The notes beneath the pieces were generated by a model. It was not told the DNA's origin, did no database searches, and saw only the letters and a program-made list of their open reading frames with translations. The translations under genes were made by a program, and so were the position numbers. Source: Limnoperna fortunei (Eukaryota > Mollusca > Bivalvia > Mytilida > Modiolidae). From it: 64,000 nt of DNA. Location: contig OX104115.1 of assembly GCA_944474755.1 (NCBI GenBank), positions 73,198,993-73,262,992 on the forward strand. Reading direction: 5' to 3'. Positions 35,050-46,920 of this stretch are shown one piece after another (position 1 is the first letter of the stretch; each line of letters starts with the position of its first letter).

Positions 35050-36160
35050 CTTCTGCCAAATGAAAATATAAAGAAAAATATTACAATAAATGAGGAACTT
35101 GCATTAAGGAGACTGCAAACTGACACCTCAGTAGTGATAAAAGAGGCAGATAAAGCTGGCGCCATTATCATTATGGATTCAGACTATTATGAAAAACTTG
35201 TAAATGAACAGTTAGGTGATAAAACATTCTATTTAGAAATTCAGTCCAATATGGACAAACAAACCCTTCGCAGACTTAACAATCAAGTATCAAAGCATGA
35301 ACCATTCTTTACTGACAAAGAAACTGATTATCTAACGAATTTCGAATCCCGCACAAGTAATTTTTATGGTCTACCCAAAGTCCACAAGTCAAAACAAATC
35401 CAGAGTGCAGTTAATGAACAAAATCGTGAGTATATAACTATGAATGCACCAACAGACTTAAAACTGAGACCTATTATCGCCGGACCAACATGATAAACTA
35501 ATCGACTTAGTAATTTCATAGATATTATACTAAAACCGTTATGTTCAGCGTTCCAAGCTTTGTTCGTGACGATATACACTTTCTATCGAAAATACAAGAG
35601 AGAATTCAAATGAATTCTATATTGGTGACGTTTGATGTAACCAGCCTTTACACAAACATAGCACATGATCTAGGAATTGCTGCAGTAAAATATTGGGTAG
35701 AGAAACATAGAGATAAATTGATAATATATTTACTCTAGATTTTATTTTAGATTCGGCTCAATTAATGCTAGAAAATAATTCCTTTTACTTCAACGGAAAA
35801 AATACCTTCAAATAAAAGGCACTGCTATGGGAACGAAATTTGCACAAACATATGCTACGATGGTAATGGGATTTTTAGAACAAAAATTGTACCAAAATGT
35901 AGAAGAAAATTATGGCGTCGAATTCGCACATTACATTGAGAACTCGTGGCTCCGATTCCTTGACGATTGTTTTATTATCTGGAGTGATTCAATAGAGGAT
36001 TTTACAACAATTCTTAATAGCCTTCATCCATCAATCAAATTTACAAGAGATACAAATACAGAAAAAATTCCTTTCCTTGATATATTAGTAACAAGCAGCG
36101 ATGGAACCATCTTTACTGATATCTACTATAAAGAGATTGACAGGCATCAGTAATCTATCA
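35050..36160 (+). mobile_element. Penelope-like element RT fragment
   Basis: Successive frame-shifted pieces read as one RT. They are 'VIKEADKAGAIIIMDSDYY', 'NFYGLPKVHK' and 'LKLRPIIAGPT' (first piece, stop at 35,493). Then come 'VPSFVRDDIHFL' and motif A 'VTFDVTSLYTNI' (35,541-35,738). 'MGTKFAQTYATM', motif C 'RFLDDCFIIW' and 'IPFLDILVTSSDG' follow (35,827-36,153). The GIY-YIG end is absent here. Several frame breaks make it inactive. Confidence 0.9.
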
Positions 36161-36169
36161 TAGATTGAT

Positions 36170-36215
36170 ATTGACACTGAAGAAGGCCATCAGTTGGTCG
36201 AAAATGTTGTCGTAT
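36170..36215 (+). ncRNA. Possible decayed hammerhead-like motif at the PLE 3' edge
   Basis: CUGAAGA (36,177-36,183), a stem GGCCA/TGGTC with loop TCAGT, then GAAA and 'ATGTTGTC'. Stem III has a mismatch at the base, and no convincing stem I is visible. Weak call. Confidence 0.3.
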
Positions 36216-39200
36216 TTATTAATATATTTATTTTATAGTAGAAGCATCTCTATTTGTATCGTTGCATAATCCTCTAGACTTATATATTATTTTTTGTTTA
36301 TGCTGTATCGTCATGTGTGCGATCCGATACTTAGTAAGTGTACATCTTTACATTCACAAGTTTGTCAAATACAGTTAACAAAGTTTTTTCGCATTGCAAA
36401 CGTTCATCTCAAACTGTAAATATATAAACTAACAAAAAACAAATAAAGGAATTAATTTGTAAATATGGCGATATTGATAAAATTATTGTTACTGGTCCAT
36501 ACTGTGAGGGTTCCCAGTGCTCGACCCACAGAGCAGCCTATAATGCCATGCTCCTTGCACGCTACTAAAGACTTATTTTATAGATTTCAAAAAGTGTAGG
36601 TTAATTAAAGCCGCTGCAAAATGGTAGGTTTTCTGCCCTTACCCAATACTTCATACTTTTCCAGTGGCAGTCAAAATGTTGTTCCCTACGCCACACCCCT
36701 TTTTGTGTTCAGTTGTTTGTTCTCTTCCTGAATATAGCTGAATACTGCTTGCTAGACGTAAAACAGTAAAACAAAGTAAAACAAACATCCATCAATCATT
36801 AATTAAAATAACTATTGAAAGTTCTGTGCTGAACGTATCATATTTACGAATGAAATGAAATTAAAAAAAAAATATGTCTCGATTAAATCATCCAATTTAC
36901 TGACCAGCAGTTGGACCAATTGAAGCGACAAGTCCAATCAATCCGTCAGAGCGTTCCTAATCCATCTATCGACTGATCTAATTGGTGAAAGAAGGTTAAG
37001 AGGTCTGGGATTGACGACTGATCGCAAAACATATTGTGTTTTCTGTCTGAAGTACTTTTCCGAGTGGTTTCTGTCCAAATGTTTCCAGTAAATTTTTTCT
37101 CTTTTATTTGCGGAGGTATAGTCATTTTGCTGGAGCCTTTTTTGGAAGAGGTTTACTGACGAACAATATCATCTATATCTATGTTGGTGCGCTTAGAATT
37201 GGCCTAGAAATCATTATCTCTATATTGCGATCCTATTATTTTTATTCTAGGTAATGTTGAGCTAGACAACGTGTTTACGGAGTAATTGCAGGACTTCCTT
37301 GCTGTAAAATTCATAGGGCTGTCCTTGCGTTAAGTGTAACTAAAAGCGTATTGTTATCCAGCATCGTCAAATCTGTTAAAAATGTATTTTCCAATTCTAG
37401 GGGTACATTTCTCATTCAAAACATTTGCACAATATTGTTACATGTCTGGTAAAATTATATCCTAGCAGATGTATCTCATAGGCATGTGGTTGATTAGATT
37501 GTTCACGAAATCGATGATAATGATATGTCTCACCGAACTGCTGGTCAAAGCATTGCGGACGTTTGAAATGTTTGTTGTTATTTGACCTTTTACACAGAAG
37601 ATCATCATGATTATATTGTACATAAGATTGGATCCGGTAATCGAGGCAAGCTTTGTTGGTCACAGCACGTTTTCCGTGTTTATCCTCTTCCGACATTTTT
37701 GACGTCATTTTGTTTAATTAAATGAACGCAGACGACATAATACTTATTGAATCTACTGCGAAGAATTAAGAACCACACCCTTCTTCCATGAGATCGATCC
37801 GAGGTCTGATTATTGATCGGAATGTAAACCGTGCCAAGACAACGTTGTTTAGCAGTCTTACCTGATAGCAAATGATGAACGAGGATTAACTGTCTTCGGG
37901 AAATCTATTGATCAATAAATCTATCAACTTCTTTATGCGAGTTTGAAGAAGAATACTCCAGAAACGAAAAACGGATAATCTTTGCTTTACCAAGTGCTAA
38001 GACATTACTTATAAGGTTTCTTCGATCCTTAACTAATCCTCTATACTTCTACATCTGTCAGTCAAAATTTGGTTTACCTTTAGCTATTTCTTTCCCCTTT
38101 CATTATTTAAAGTTATAAACGTCCTGTATATAGCTGACTTGATGTTAGGCTAACATTGAATCAATCAAAATATAAGTGTTCACAATCGGTGATCGACATT
38201 GTTAATGTTTTTACCCCGCACTTGACAGTAGAGCGGTATCGATTCATTTTACTTCTTAAACGCAAATAAAGAGCCTGAAATCCGGAAAAAGCTCATACCT
38301 TCATCCGTCTCTTCTGCTTGGTTCCCATGAATCAGTGTGAATTCATGACGATCAATGCAGCAATCCTTCTAAGGATCTTTACTTCACGATGTCATGCAAC
38401 AATTCTTGAGCTTTAGTGATTCTCTACCATTGGTCAAACCCGCAGTGAGGCAAAGGCAAATCCCGATGCAAAATATGCACATTCTATTTCGTCTTAGGTC
38501 AATGATGAAAATTTACGATGACGAGATGGAGCGGGGAATTAATTACAGAAGTCATACAAACTATATTTTCTATAGCCGCAGTTTAAGACATGCGGATCAT
38601 TGAGTTGGAGACAGAAGCGCATGATGCTCCTCAAAACGGTTAACGGAAAATTACACCAAAGAATTTTGCTGCAGAAACCAGTTTGAATTGATTGCCTCTC
38701 TAGACATCGTGTCATATTTCTTGAACATGACCTGAGGTTATGGACGATTTCACGTGTGTGTCTAGATATTAAAAGTAAGAATTAGCATACATTTTATGAT
38801 GCCTATGACTAAACATGCATTTGTGGCATTGTGAATTACAAAACGGAGCTTAAGTGTTTCGATATTTATTCAGAACATAAACGTTCTATTTTGAATCCAT
38901 ATATACACGGACAAAGGATGTATTCAACTCTTATACAGCTACATAAATGAGTAATTATGCCTTTTATTTGAACTTTGGGTCATTGAGTTACCAAATCCTG
39001 GGAACGAACAAATCTCAATAGGAAACGGCAGAAACAGAAATGATGGGTTCTACCGATGTTGACAAATCTCGCTTCCTGTTCGCTTTCCATCAAAAACTAT
39101 GTTACAAATTCTATTGGACAAAGATTTAAGTTAAAAAGGAAATTGTGCCGTCAACAAAGCTTTTGGGTCTAGTATTAACTACTTATATGTAGAGGTTTCG

Positions 39201-41229
39201 TGTGTTGTGTTGTCATGCGATAAAGTTCGGCAACTCACGCAATAACTACTACCGCGAATTATTATAGAGGTTATATCTTTGAAACATAGTAGGCAATTCT
39301 GTGATGACCTAGATCTATGACGATTTTTAATCCCAGCAGTTCATGCAATAATACTCCGTCTGCTCCTCTAGAAAGTAAACAACGTACTGAGAATTTAGGG
39401 TCAAATCCGTCGAAAATTAACAAATTAACTGCGCAAGTTTTGCACGACATGTACTCTGCAACAGGAATAGTAACCATTGTTTGAATTACATTATCAGCCT
39501 TGAATTCAATTGGAATGTTTGTCTTGATTGTGCTATCCACGCGCTTAGGCAAGAAACAAAAACATCATGCAAACAACTTAATCCAGTTTATCCAAGATCG
39601 AAAATGAATTCAGCAAGAAGATAAGAAGATCGATGAATTGTTACAATGACAAGAAACAAGTGGTAGAGTAAGACACATTTAAGTGAAGACCTCAATGCGC
39701 ATGCACTTTATGAAAATAAAACAACATAATATGTGTAGTTATCTTTTTAATCTTTGGTCAAGTCATCGTTAAAGTATTTCTTACTTTTAATTGATTTTTA
39801 GCCCATATTTCTCATGTAAGCTCCTTCCATGCCCACTTTGTCTTCCTCGTTCTATACCTGGTTTATTTCTATTTGTCTTCTTACGGTTAGACACTTACAT
39901 TTTGCGGACTTACTATCCGCTAAATCCTCACCTGTAATTTAATAAATCAGGTTGATTGATAAGTCCTTCCTCTTGGTCGCTTCTGATCCCTTTTCTTCAA
40001 AATATCTTCACTCGTCTACGTTCGCTCATGTTTCCTTCACAATTGTTTTATGTCGTCAAAAATTTCAGTTTTGATACATGTAACTAGTGTTAATTAATAA
40101 TCAAGGGAGGCAAAGTCCGGGCGCATCTTATTTTCTCTTATGAGTGTAAGCCGTCAATATAGCTGCTGCTGCAAAACTTTTATTTCAGACCACTATGGAA
40201 ATCATCTTGTACTAAGATTTGCAAGTTGGTTTTATCGTGGTTTGGTAAAATTGTTATTGATTAGAGTTAGTATGGCATTGTTTATGCGAAATTAAATTTT
40301 GCCTGGTCCGTCTGGTGTAATAAATAGTTTTTCACGGAGTTCATTGTTCTTACCTTATGTCTAATCATAATTGTTTGCTTCCGCAAGGATTCTTGCGTTA
40401 AAACGAAAACATTGTTCGTGTATAAACACAACAATGGCTGAAAAACATTTTCCAAGACTATTGCGTATTAACTTTTAGAAAAGAACATATATTTTAAGTT
40501 TCAATTATCTTCAGTTTAACGAAATGATGTGTTACAATTTCTATGAAGTATAACACCGTCAAATGTTTAATTGGAAACAGGAAAACATCTATCAAACAGC
40601 TATCAAATGCCAGCAACTCTTGAATCTTTCTGCCTATTTAACAAATTAGATTTGAAGTAAAATGATATCTCTGCTACCTCCAATTAACGTTTTTCATTCT
40701 TATTTTACAACAATTGGACATTGTTCACGAACAATTCGGTTTTTGAAACTAACATTAAAAGGTTTTCACCAGATTTCTGTCAGAAAATGATATTTAAATT
40801 TTTGCTTTCAATTTTGGCTTGAAATCGAAAACCTGCTGGCAATTTTTAACCGAAATATACTGTTTTTTTTATAACACATATTGTCATGAACACTGGTTTT
40901 TGGTGTTTGTTGAGTTAACTCCAAAAGAAAAAATGTTTCAGTTTCGCAGTGCAGAATGACGAATAATTTTTCATTACCCTACACTTGTCGCGAAACACCA
41001 AAATAATATGTCATGTTTTTTATTTCTACAACGTGATTTTAAAAAGGTGGTGGACATGAATAAAAATAGTAATGTTAATAAAAAAAAATAATAAGGTCTT
41101 CCTACTATAAATGGAGAAGAGCTTAAGCTTTTTCAATTAATGTAACATTAATACGATTTTAAACAAAATTTGAACCCTTGATTCTAACTTGTAAAATGGC
41201 TAAATTCAAGCTATATGTTTTTTGACGGT
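36216..41229. other. Five kilobases without a recognisable gene
   Basis: Two minus-strand ORFs stand out slightly by length: 37,708-37,412 (98 codons) and 39,552-39,271 (93 codons). GC is a little higher around 36.9-39.6 kb than in the flanks. This could be a decayed retroelement, but no diagnostic motif was found and no LTRs were seen. Confidence 0.4.
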
Positions 41230-42440
41230 TTCGCAAAGAAAATACTGACAAAAGAAAATAGCAAAGAAAACCGACCGAACAACAAGAGCCAAAAGCCAAG
41301 GGACAGTTACAAATCCGGATAAAGACAAACACAACACAAAAACCAAAAACATAAAACACAGAAAGAGAGTAACCCGAACCCAATAAAAACCATGGGTGCA
41401 ATCAGGTGCTCCGGACGAGTAAGCAGTGCCTGCCTCTAATTAGACACCCGAGGAGTTTCTCATTGTCTTGTCTAGGGAAAAGTCAAATCCAGGAATAGGA
41501 AACACTACCTATGACTCAGCGAAAATGTCAGATCGTATTTGAGACACTGATTTCCCATAACGATCAATTAAGTCGTGGTGCCGACTATAGAACTTCTGGA
41601 GAGATAACATCAACCTTGGTACAACAAACCCTTGATTGAGTAGTTTAGCATTCAACAGCAGTGATCGGTCTAGAAAATCGGAATAAAGATCGCAGGATCT
41701 GGAATAACGTATAAGTTGTGAAATGTACGCACCATACGCTGGAGCTGCTGGAATGTTGCTGTCGATGAACGGGAAGTTGACAATTGGATAGTTGACGTCG
41801 TCACGCTTGTCGTAGAGTCTAGTTTGTAGTTTTCCTGAGTCTTTTTCTAGAAGTAGGTCTAAGTAATAGGTTGACCTTAGTGTATTGGTTGTGTCTTTAA
41901 TTTCAAGCTCGCTAGGGTAAATTGAATGTAAATAGTCACCTAATTTAGCATTGTTGAGGGACAAAACATCATCAATATAGCGGAATGTGAAATTAAAGGT
42001 CTGGGCCAGAGTCTTTTTTTTTCTTCTTCAGTAGGCCTTATAGGAACTCAGCCTCATAAGAGTACAAAAATAGGTCGGCGAGGAGAGGAGCACAATTAGT
42101 ACCCATTGGAATACAAACAGTCTGTTGAAAAACATGTCCTCCAAACATGACGAATATGTTGTCAATCAGAAAATCTAACATGTGACAGATTTGGTCTTCA
42201 GTATATTTAGTATTAGATTTTTAGTCATTGATGACGAAGTATGACTAATTACCAGGTATTTATATCGTCTCTTTCCGTTTTTCACGAAAAGGTAGCGTTT
42301 ATAAGATCTTTAAGCCTGGTTTTAAGCTGCGTATGAGGGATGGCAGTATAGAGTGTCGAAAAATCAAATGTTTTAATGCAACTCATGAATCAAACCTGGA
42401 ACCTATTAAACTACTGGATATTTTTTTATTCTTCTTGTAT
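41230..42440 (-). mobile_element. Penelope-like retroelement (YIDD lineage), longest copy
   Basis: Reads on the minus strand from motif A 'FDFSTLYTAIPH' (near 42,390) through '[13 protein letters not shown]', then '[19 protein letters not shown]' and 'AYGAYISQLIRYSRSC', to the stop at 41,509. The 3' tail continues to ~41,230, with 'ggacagttacaaatccgga'-type sequence shared with 10,640-10,885. Frameshifts occur in the homopolymer near 42,015 and around 42,290. It includes motif A, which the intron copy at 9,774 lacks. Confidence 0.87.
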
Positions 42441-43640
42441 TCTGCTGTCGGGTCAAATTTAAGTGCAATTTTCATCCTTTAAGGTTGATTCTCATTGTTT
42501 TACTACCTCGACAATTCAATTATCCTTTCCTTTCCTCAACTCATATCTGTCATTTTTCTTCTCGATACTGCATCCTTTTCTTGTTCATTTTCCTTTATAT
42601 CTCTAGTTTTCTCCCTCCTTCTTTGGTAAATGTAGCTCTATATGAGTACATGTCCCTGATTTGCCTTCTCTTGTGTATTCATGCCTTTATTTATTTTTTC
42701 TGTTTTTCATTGCGCGTCTGTAAATCCTTTTATGTCTGAGTAACTTTTTATCTGTGTAATTCCAAGTCTTCTGTGCACATTGTTGTGTGTTTACGTTCGA
42801 ATGATGATGAGGGCGGTTTTATACGTCATTGAGTACCGTAAAATGGTCCTGCGTATCTATTTACATATTTATCTATATAACTGCATCATGTTTTGTCTCT
42901 GTAACTCCCTGGTGAATTGTGCATCATCTGTTAGGAAAGTCAGACATGTGAGTAATCGGCAGTAAAAACACAATAATCATAAGATAAAAACACAGAAAAC
43001 TAGTAACGATGAGTAATAAGGACCCACAAACACGTATAGTAACTTCAGGTGCTTCCAGAAGATCGGAAGTTTATTCTCTGCAAGTTACATCCGTTGTGTT
43101 ATTCATGGCTATTTTCAAAATCCAGAAACGATTTGCCACCGAAGCAAATTGTGTAACTACGTAACACCTATAGCATCTTAACATTCCAGCGATCTATATA
43201 TAATGCTCTTAACTTTTTAAGTCTCCTACTTGTTTCCTTAACAATGTTTTTTCACTGCGTATATTTGTTCGTTTGTACCTCTTTTTGTGCTCGTGTTATA
43301 TTTTTTGCTGTGTACTTTCTTTGTTTCCAATCTATTCTTGTTTATGTTTCCTTATTGATTCGTTTTTTGCATTTTATCATCCTCTATCTTATGGATTAAT
43401 ACTTATCATTATTCTTTTCTTGAACATTTATAGTTGTTTGGTTTTCCCTGTCTTCTTTTGCATCTGTCCCGTCAACTCTTGCCTTTATGCCATATTGCCA
43501 TATTTTTTATACACCGTAAAAATGCTATAGCCAAAGTCTAGTCTTGACTAGTTTGATGGTTTAATAGTTATCGTCTAAATTAACTGCCCTAAAATTTCGA
43601 AAATTATTCTAATTCTAAGGTTTTTCTATTTTCAACGAAT
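42441..43640. other. Pyrimidine-rich intergenic DNA
   Basis: The plus strand is strongly C/T-biased (42,485-42,740 and 43,200-43,530), which produces spurious hydrophobic ORFs. No gene is supported. Confidence 0.5.
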
Positions 43641-43649
43641 AGATAGCGT

Positions 43650-43800
43650 TAGCCGGATTTGGTAAATGTTTTGGAATTTTGGTGCTAAAAGCTCTACAAC
43701 ATCTTAATCATTTGCATTATAAATATTGTTTGGGTTTGAGTGCCACTGATGAGTCTTGACTAGAAGAAACGCGCGTCTGACATTTTATTCATAGGACACG
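43650..43800 (+). repeat. PLE-associated terminal repeat fragment
   Basis: 'ttggtaaatgttttggaatt' followed by 'attgtttgggtttgagtgcc' and the hammerhead-like core. From memory this is a sequence common in mussel genomes. It shares its core with 1-90. Confidence 0.65.
43741..43782 (+). ncRNA. Hammerhead-ribozyme-like motif, core intact
   Basis: CUGAUGAG is at 43,746-43,753. Stem II TCT/AGA (3 bp, closing pair G-A mismatched) has loop TGACT. GAAA lies at 43,766-43,769. Minimal stem III 'ACGCGCGU' has cleavage-site C at 43,777. Stem I TGCCA/TGACA has 4 of 5 pairs. All catalytic-core bases of the consensus are present; the two stem defects suggest weak or lost activity. Confidence 0.6.
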
Positions 43801-45534
43801 ATTTTTGAAGCAGACAACGCAATCGAAAGTGATCGCGGTAGCCCATGACACCTTCTCGTTAGGGTGAGCTATTAATTTCTATATGAACGTTGATTTGATA
43901 AAATGTATGATATAATACTTGTTTTCCATTCAGACATTTTCCCGTTCTAAGCAACAAAGCTAATTACAATTGAATACAAGAAAACTTTTGATGCAAAGCA
44001 TCAGTTCGCCGCTGATTTGTTCTGCATTCTGCATGCGTTTGTCAAAATGATTTGAAAAAAAAAATACGGGATGCATTTTAAAGCATGTTTATACCTACGT
44101 TACAGAGGTTATTTTTAGGTTCTTTGCAATTATATTGTAATGTGTCAAAGCTTTAAGTTAATATTTTGTTCAAATTATACATTAACAGCATATACTTCAG
44201 ACCCAATAGTGTGTTTTTCTTAGAGGCTGTATTATGTATAATCAAACGTTTCGAACCTTGAATATGTGTTTTTCTATCTGTAAGAAATTTTCTTAAATGC
44301 TAAAATACATATCATCTCGACAATATGGCAATTAGAGAAAATAATCTCAATTTTTAAATTGGATTAAAAAATTGTACGTGTAGAGGACCAGAAGAATAAA
44401 TAATCACAGTCAAGTTGTTTTTATATAATATAAAAGCTTGTGTAGCAGACATCTCAGATTTTCAATCGAACTAAAAACACACAATTTCTAAGGACTATCT
44501 AATGAACATTCGCTTAGAAAGAATTGCAATTTCTAAACAGAAAGCATTTTAACTTTTTCCCCCATAAGGTTCTATGTAAAGCTAAGTCCTGCTGTTGTGG
44601 CTAATTTGAATTACCGATTTCTAAATTTGCGCACATGTAATCTTTTGTCATATATTAAATCACAAATATACTTGAATTAAAACTAATATTTAAGTTGTTC
44701 AATTAAATTATTGACATAACATTTATATATTGAATCTTACAAATGCGGCATACTCCGGAATTGCATGTATAAACAAAATTGCCTTTATTCTGGTTTCCGA
44801 TTTTTCAAACCTACGCTCTTCGATAGAACTATCACCGAATTATACAGTACCAGGATAAAAATGGTCTCCCTCTATTATTAACTTCCGTAAATAGAATACC
44901 AACAAAATTTATTATTACATGAAACTTTGATATAACCCAAGCATTTTTGCAGTCGAAACTTAGCTATCATCTTGTTTTTTCACTCAAGTTAAATGATTGA
45001 CATTCTTGTAGCAAATTTCTGTTCATTTATCGTAACTAAGTGTACTTAGAAATATTTTCTCCTTTATCCATCGTTAGCAACGAAAGTGAATACAAATATA
45101 TCTCCGCCCTCCTGGGCTGCGATAATAATGTATTTTAATAAAATAATATCAGAATCCAATTTTATCCTAAAAAGTATGGACCTGTGTATATTAATTTGAA
45201 ATTTTAAATTTTGATGTTAGCGGTTGAAAGTAAATATAAGACGTCAATTTAACGCTTCTGTCTATTATAAAAACTATAGTATGTTAAACTGATATTTACA
45301 ATTTAAATAGTAAAGGTATAATCTTCTAAAACCGTATGTGCATTAAGGATGGTAGTGATTTGATTTGATTGTAAATTATAATATTTTCCCATATAATGTG
45401 ATTAGTGCCATATTCATGTAAGATTTTTATGTAGACATCCAGATTATCAAACTGTGGACACATATATTTATATAGATTACAAATGGAACAATTCATTTGG
45501 ATTTTGAAATAGAAAATGTTAAAATTTATTTTCA
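43801..45534. other. AT-rich intergenic DNA, nothing recognised
   Basis: No coding or repeat structure could be supported. Confidence 0.45.
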
Positions 45535-46445
45535 GGTTCGAATTTTGCAGTGCAATAACGGTGTCTATCTGTCATTACTGCAACGTCATAATGTGTGATA
45601 ACTGTAACACCAAACACATGGAATCCGAAAGTACCTTCCATCATATCGTACATTACCTACATGACGAGTATATCTAGGCGTATAAATTTCAGGTCAAAGT
45701 TTTCTACATATGATGGATTGTTGGTTATAGCTGATAATCGTGGAAAAAAATAGTTATATGTCATTACGTAAGCCAACAACAACAAGACAAATATACTACT
45801 TCATTTACCTCGTACACCATGGCTTATAGCTGTAATTAGCAACAACAGAGTGGCTGTTATACTAGGTGTCACATCAACAGAATTTTCTGAAATTAAATTT
45901 AAGGACGCGTCAGCTGAAACTACTTTAGTAGTGGTAGTAGATGTAACAAAGAGACAAATTATTCAAACTATTTCTGTAAATTGCGTGTGTACAGGAATCG
46001 TCTACAGAGATAACCAGATGTTTTGTAGCCTGAAAAGATAAGACTATGAAAATAATTGGCATGTCAGGTAAAACGTGCAATACATGTCGATGACGAATAT
46101 AGGTATGTTTGTGGTGGTGAGGAAGGGCGTATTTACCATGCTGACAAGGTTAAGTTGCACTGTATCGATACAGATGGAAAGAAATTGTGTACATTTAGCG
46201 ATCCTGACATTAGTCAACCATGTGGACTTGCACGAGAATATCAAGGGCAATTTCTTATAAGCACGGAGAATGTTAAAAAACACAAGGTATTCAGAATAAG
46301 TCCTGATGGTAAACAGAGTGAGATTGTTATTACACAGATACTATATAACAAGTTTGCAACCATATGTTATGGTTTACATTTTAACTCTGTTGTTGTAGGT
46401 CTTAATGACAATGTTTATGTCTATAAAAAAGTACAATTGCTCTAG
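45535..46445 (+). pseudogene. TRIM-like B-box/beta-propeller gene remnant
   Basis: First piece (45,535-45,677): 'ICHYCNVIMCDNCNTKHM' with a downstream 'FHHIVHY', the Cys/His spacing of a B-box zinc finger. After a gap of only ~30 bp come blades of an NHL-type beta-propeller: 'LLVIADNRGKK', 'PRTPWLIAVISNNRVAV' and 'GIVYRDNQMFCSL', with a stop at 46,041. In another frame follow 'VKRAIHVDDEYRYVCGG', 'IDTDGKKLCTFSDPDISQPC' and 'VFRISPDGKQSE', to 46,445. Bivalves carry many intronless TRIM-like proteins of this architecture, usually ~500-600 residues with a coiled coil between the two domains; here that middle is deleted. At least two frame breaks make it a pseudogene. Confidence 0.75.
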
Positions 46446-46599
46446 TCCTAACATAACATGATTGCTAACTTGTAGAGCATAAATTCTGACTTCTCTAAGT
46501 TAACAAAAAAGCAGAGAATTGTACTGGTTTGAACAGAGATTTTGACAAACTAAGTTAACTTGGGCTTGCTTTCAAAGCAATATATTGTCTGTTCGTTTG

Positions 46600-46920
46600 A
46601 GGATTTGTGTGACACTTCCACTGGATATATTTGGGTTTTTTGACAATTTTGCCCATGCCACTGGCCTTTTTTTCTTTTGACAATTTTGTCACTTGGCAAG
46701 TTTGTCCACTTGAATTGTTTTTGTTTTGACAATTTTTCTCGTGACTTTTTTTCTTTTGACAATTCTGTGACGTTGCAAATTTGTTAATTTGAACTTTTTT
46801 GGCAACTTTTGTCTGCTTGACATTTCTTTTTCTATTTAAGATTTTTCTGGTAACTTTAATCCGTTCATCTTGACGTTTTACTGTTTGTTTGACAATTTAT
46901 TTAGAAAAGTTAATATCGGC
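46600..46920. repeat. Imperfect minisatellite around 'ttgacaatttt'
   Basis: The words 'ttgacaattttg' and 'ttttcttttgacaattt' recur at irregular 30-50 bp spacing (for example 46,638, 46,675, 46,722, 46,756). The minus-strand Lys-rich ORF over it is a product of this bias. Confidence 0.6.

Noticed and set aside
42485..43530. Several hydrophobic ORFs resembling small membrane proteins.
   Set aside because: They result from strong pyrimidine bias on the plus strand; no family motifs or splice context.
46550..46762. Lys-rich 70-residue minus-strand ORF.
   Set aside because: Produced by the 'ttgacaatttt' repeats and T-rich composition.
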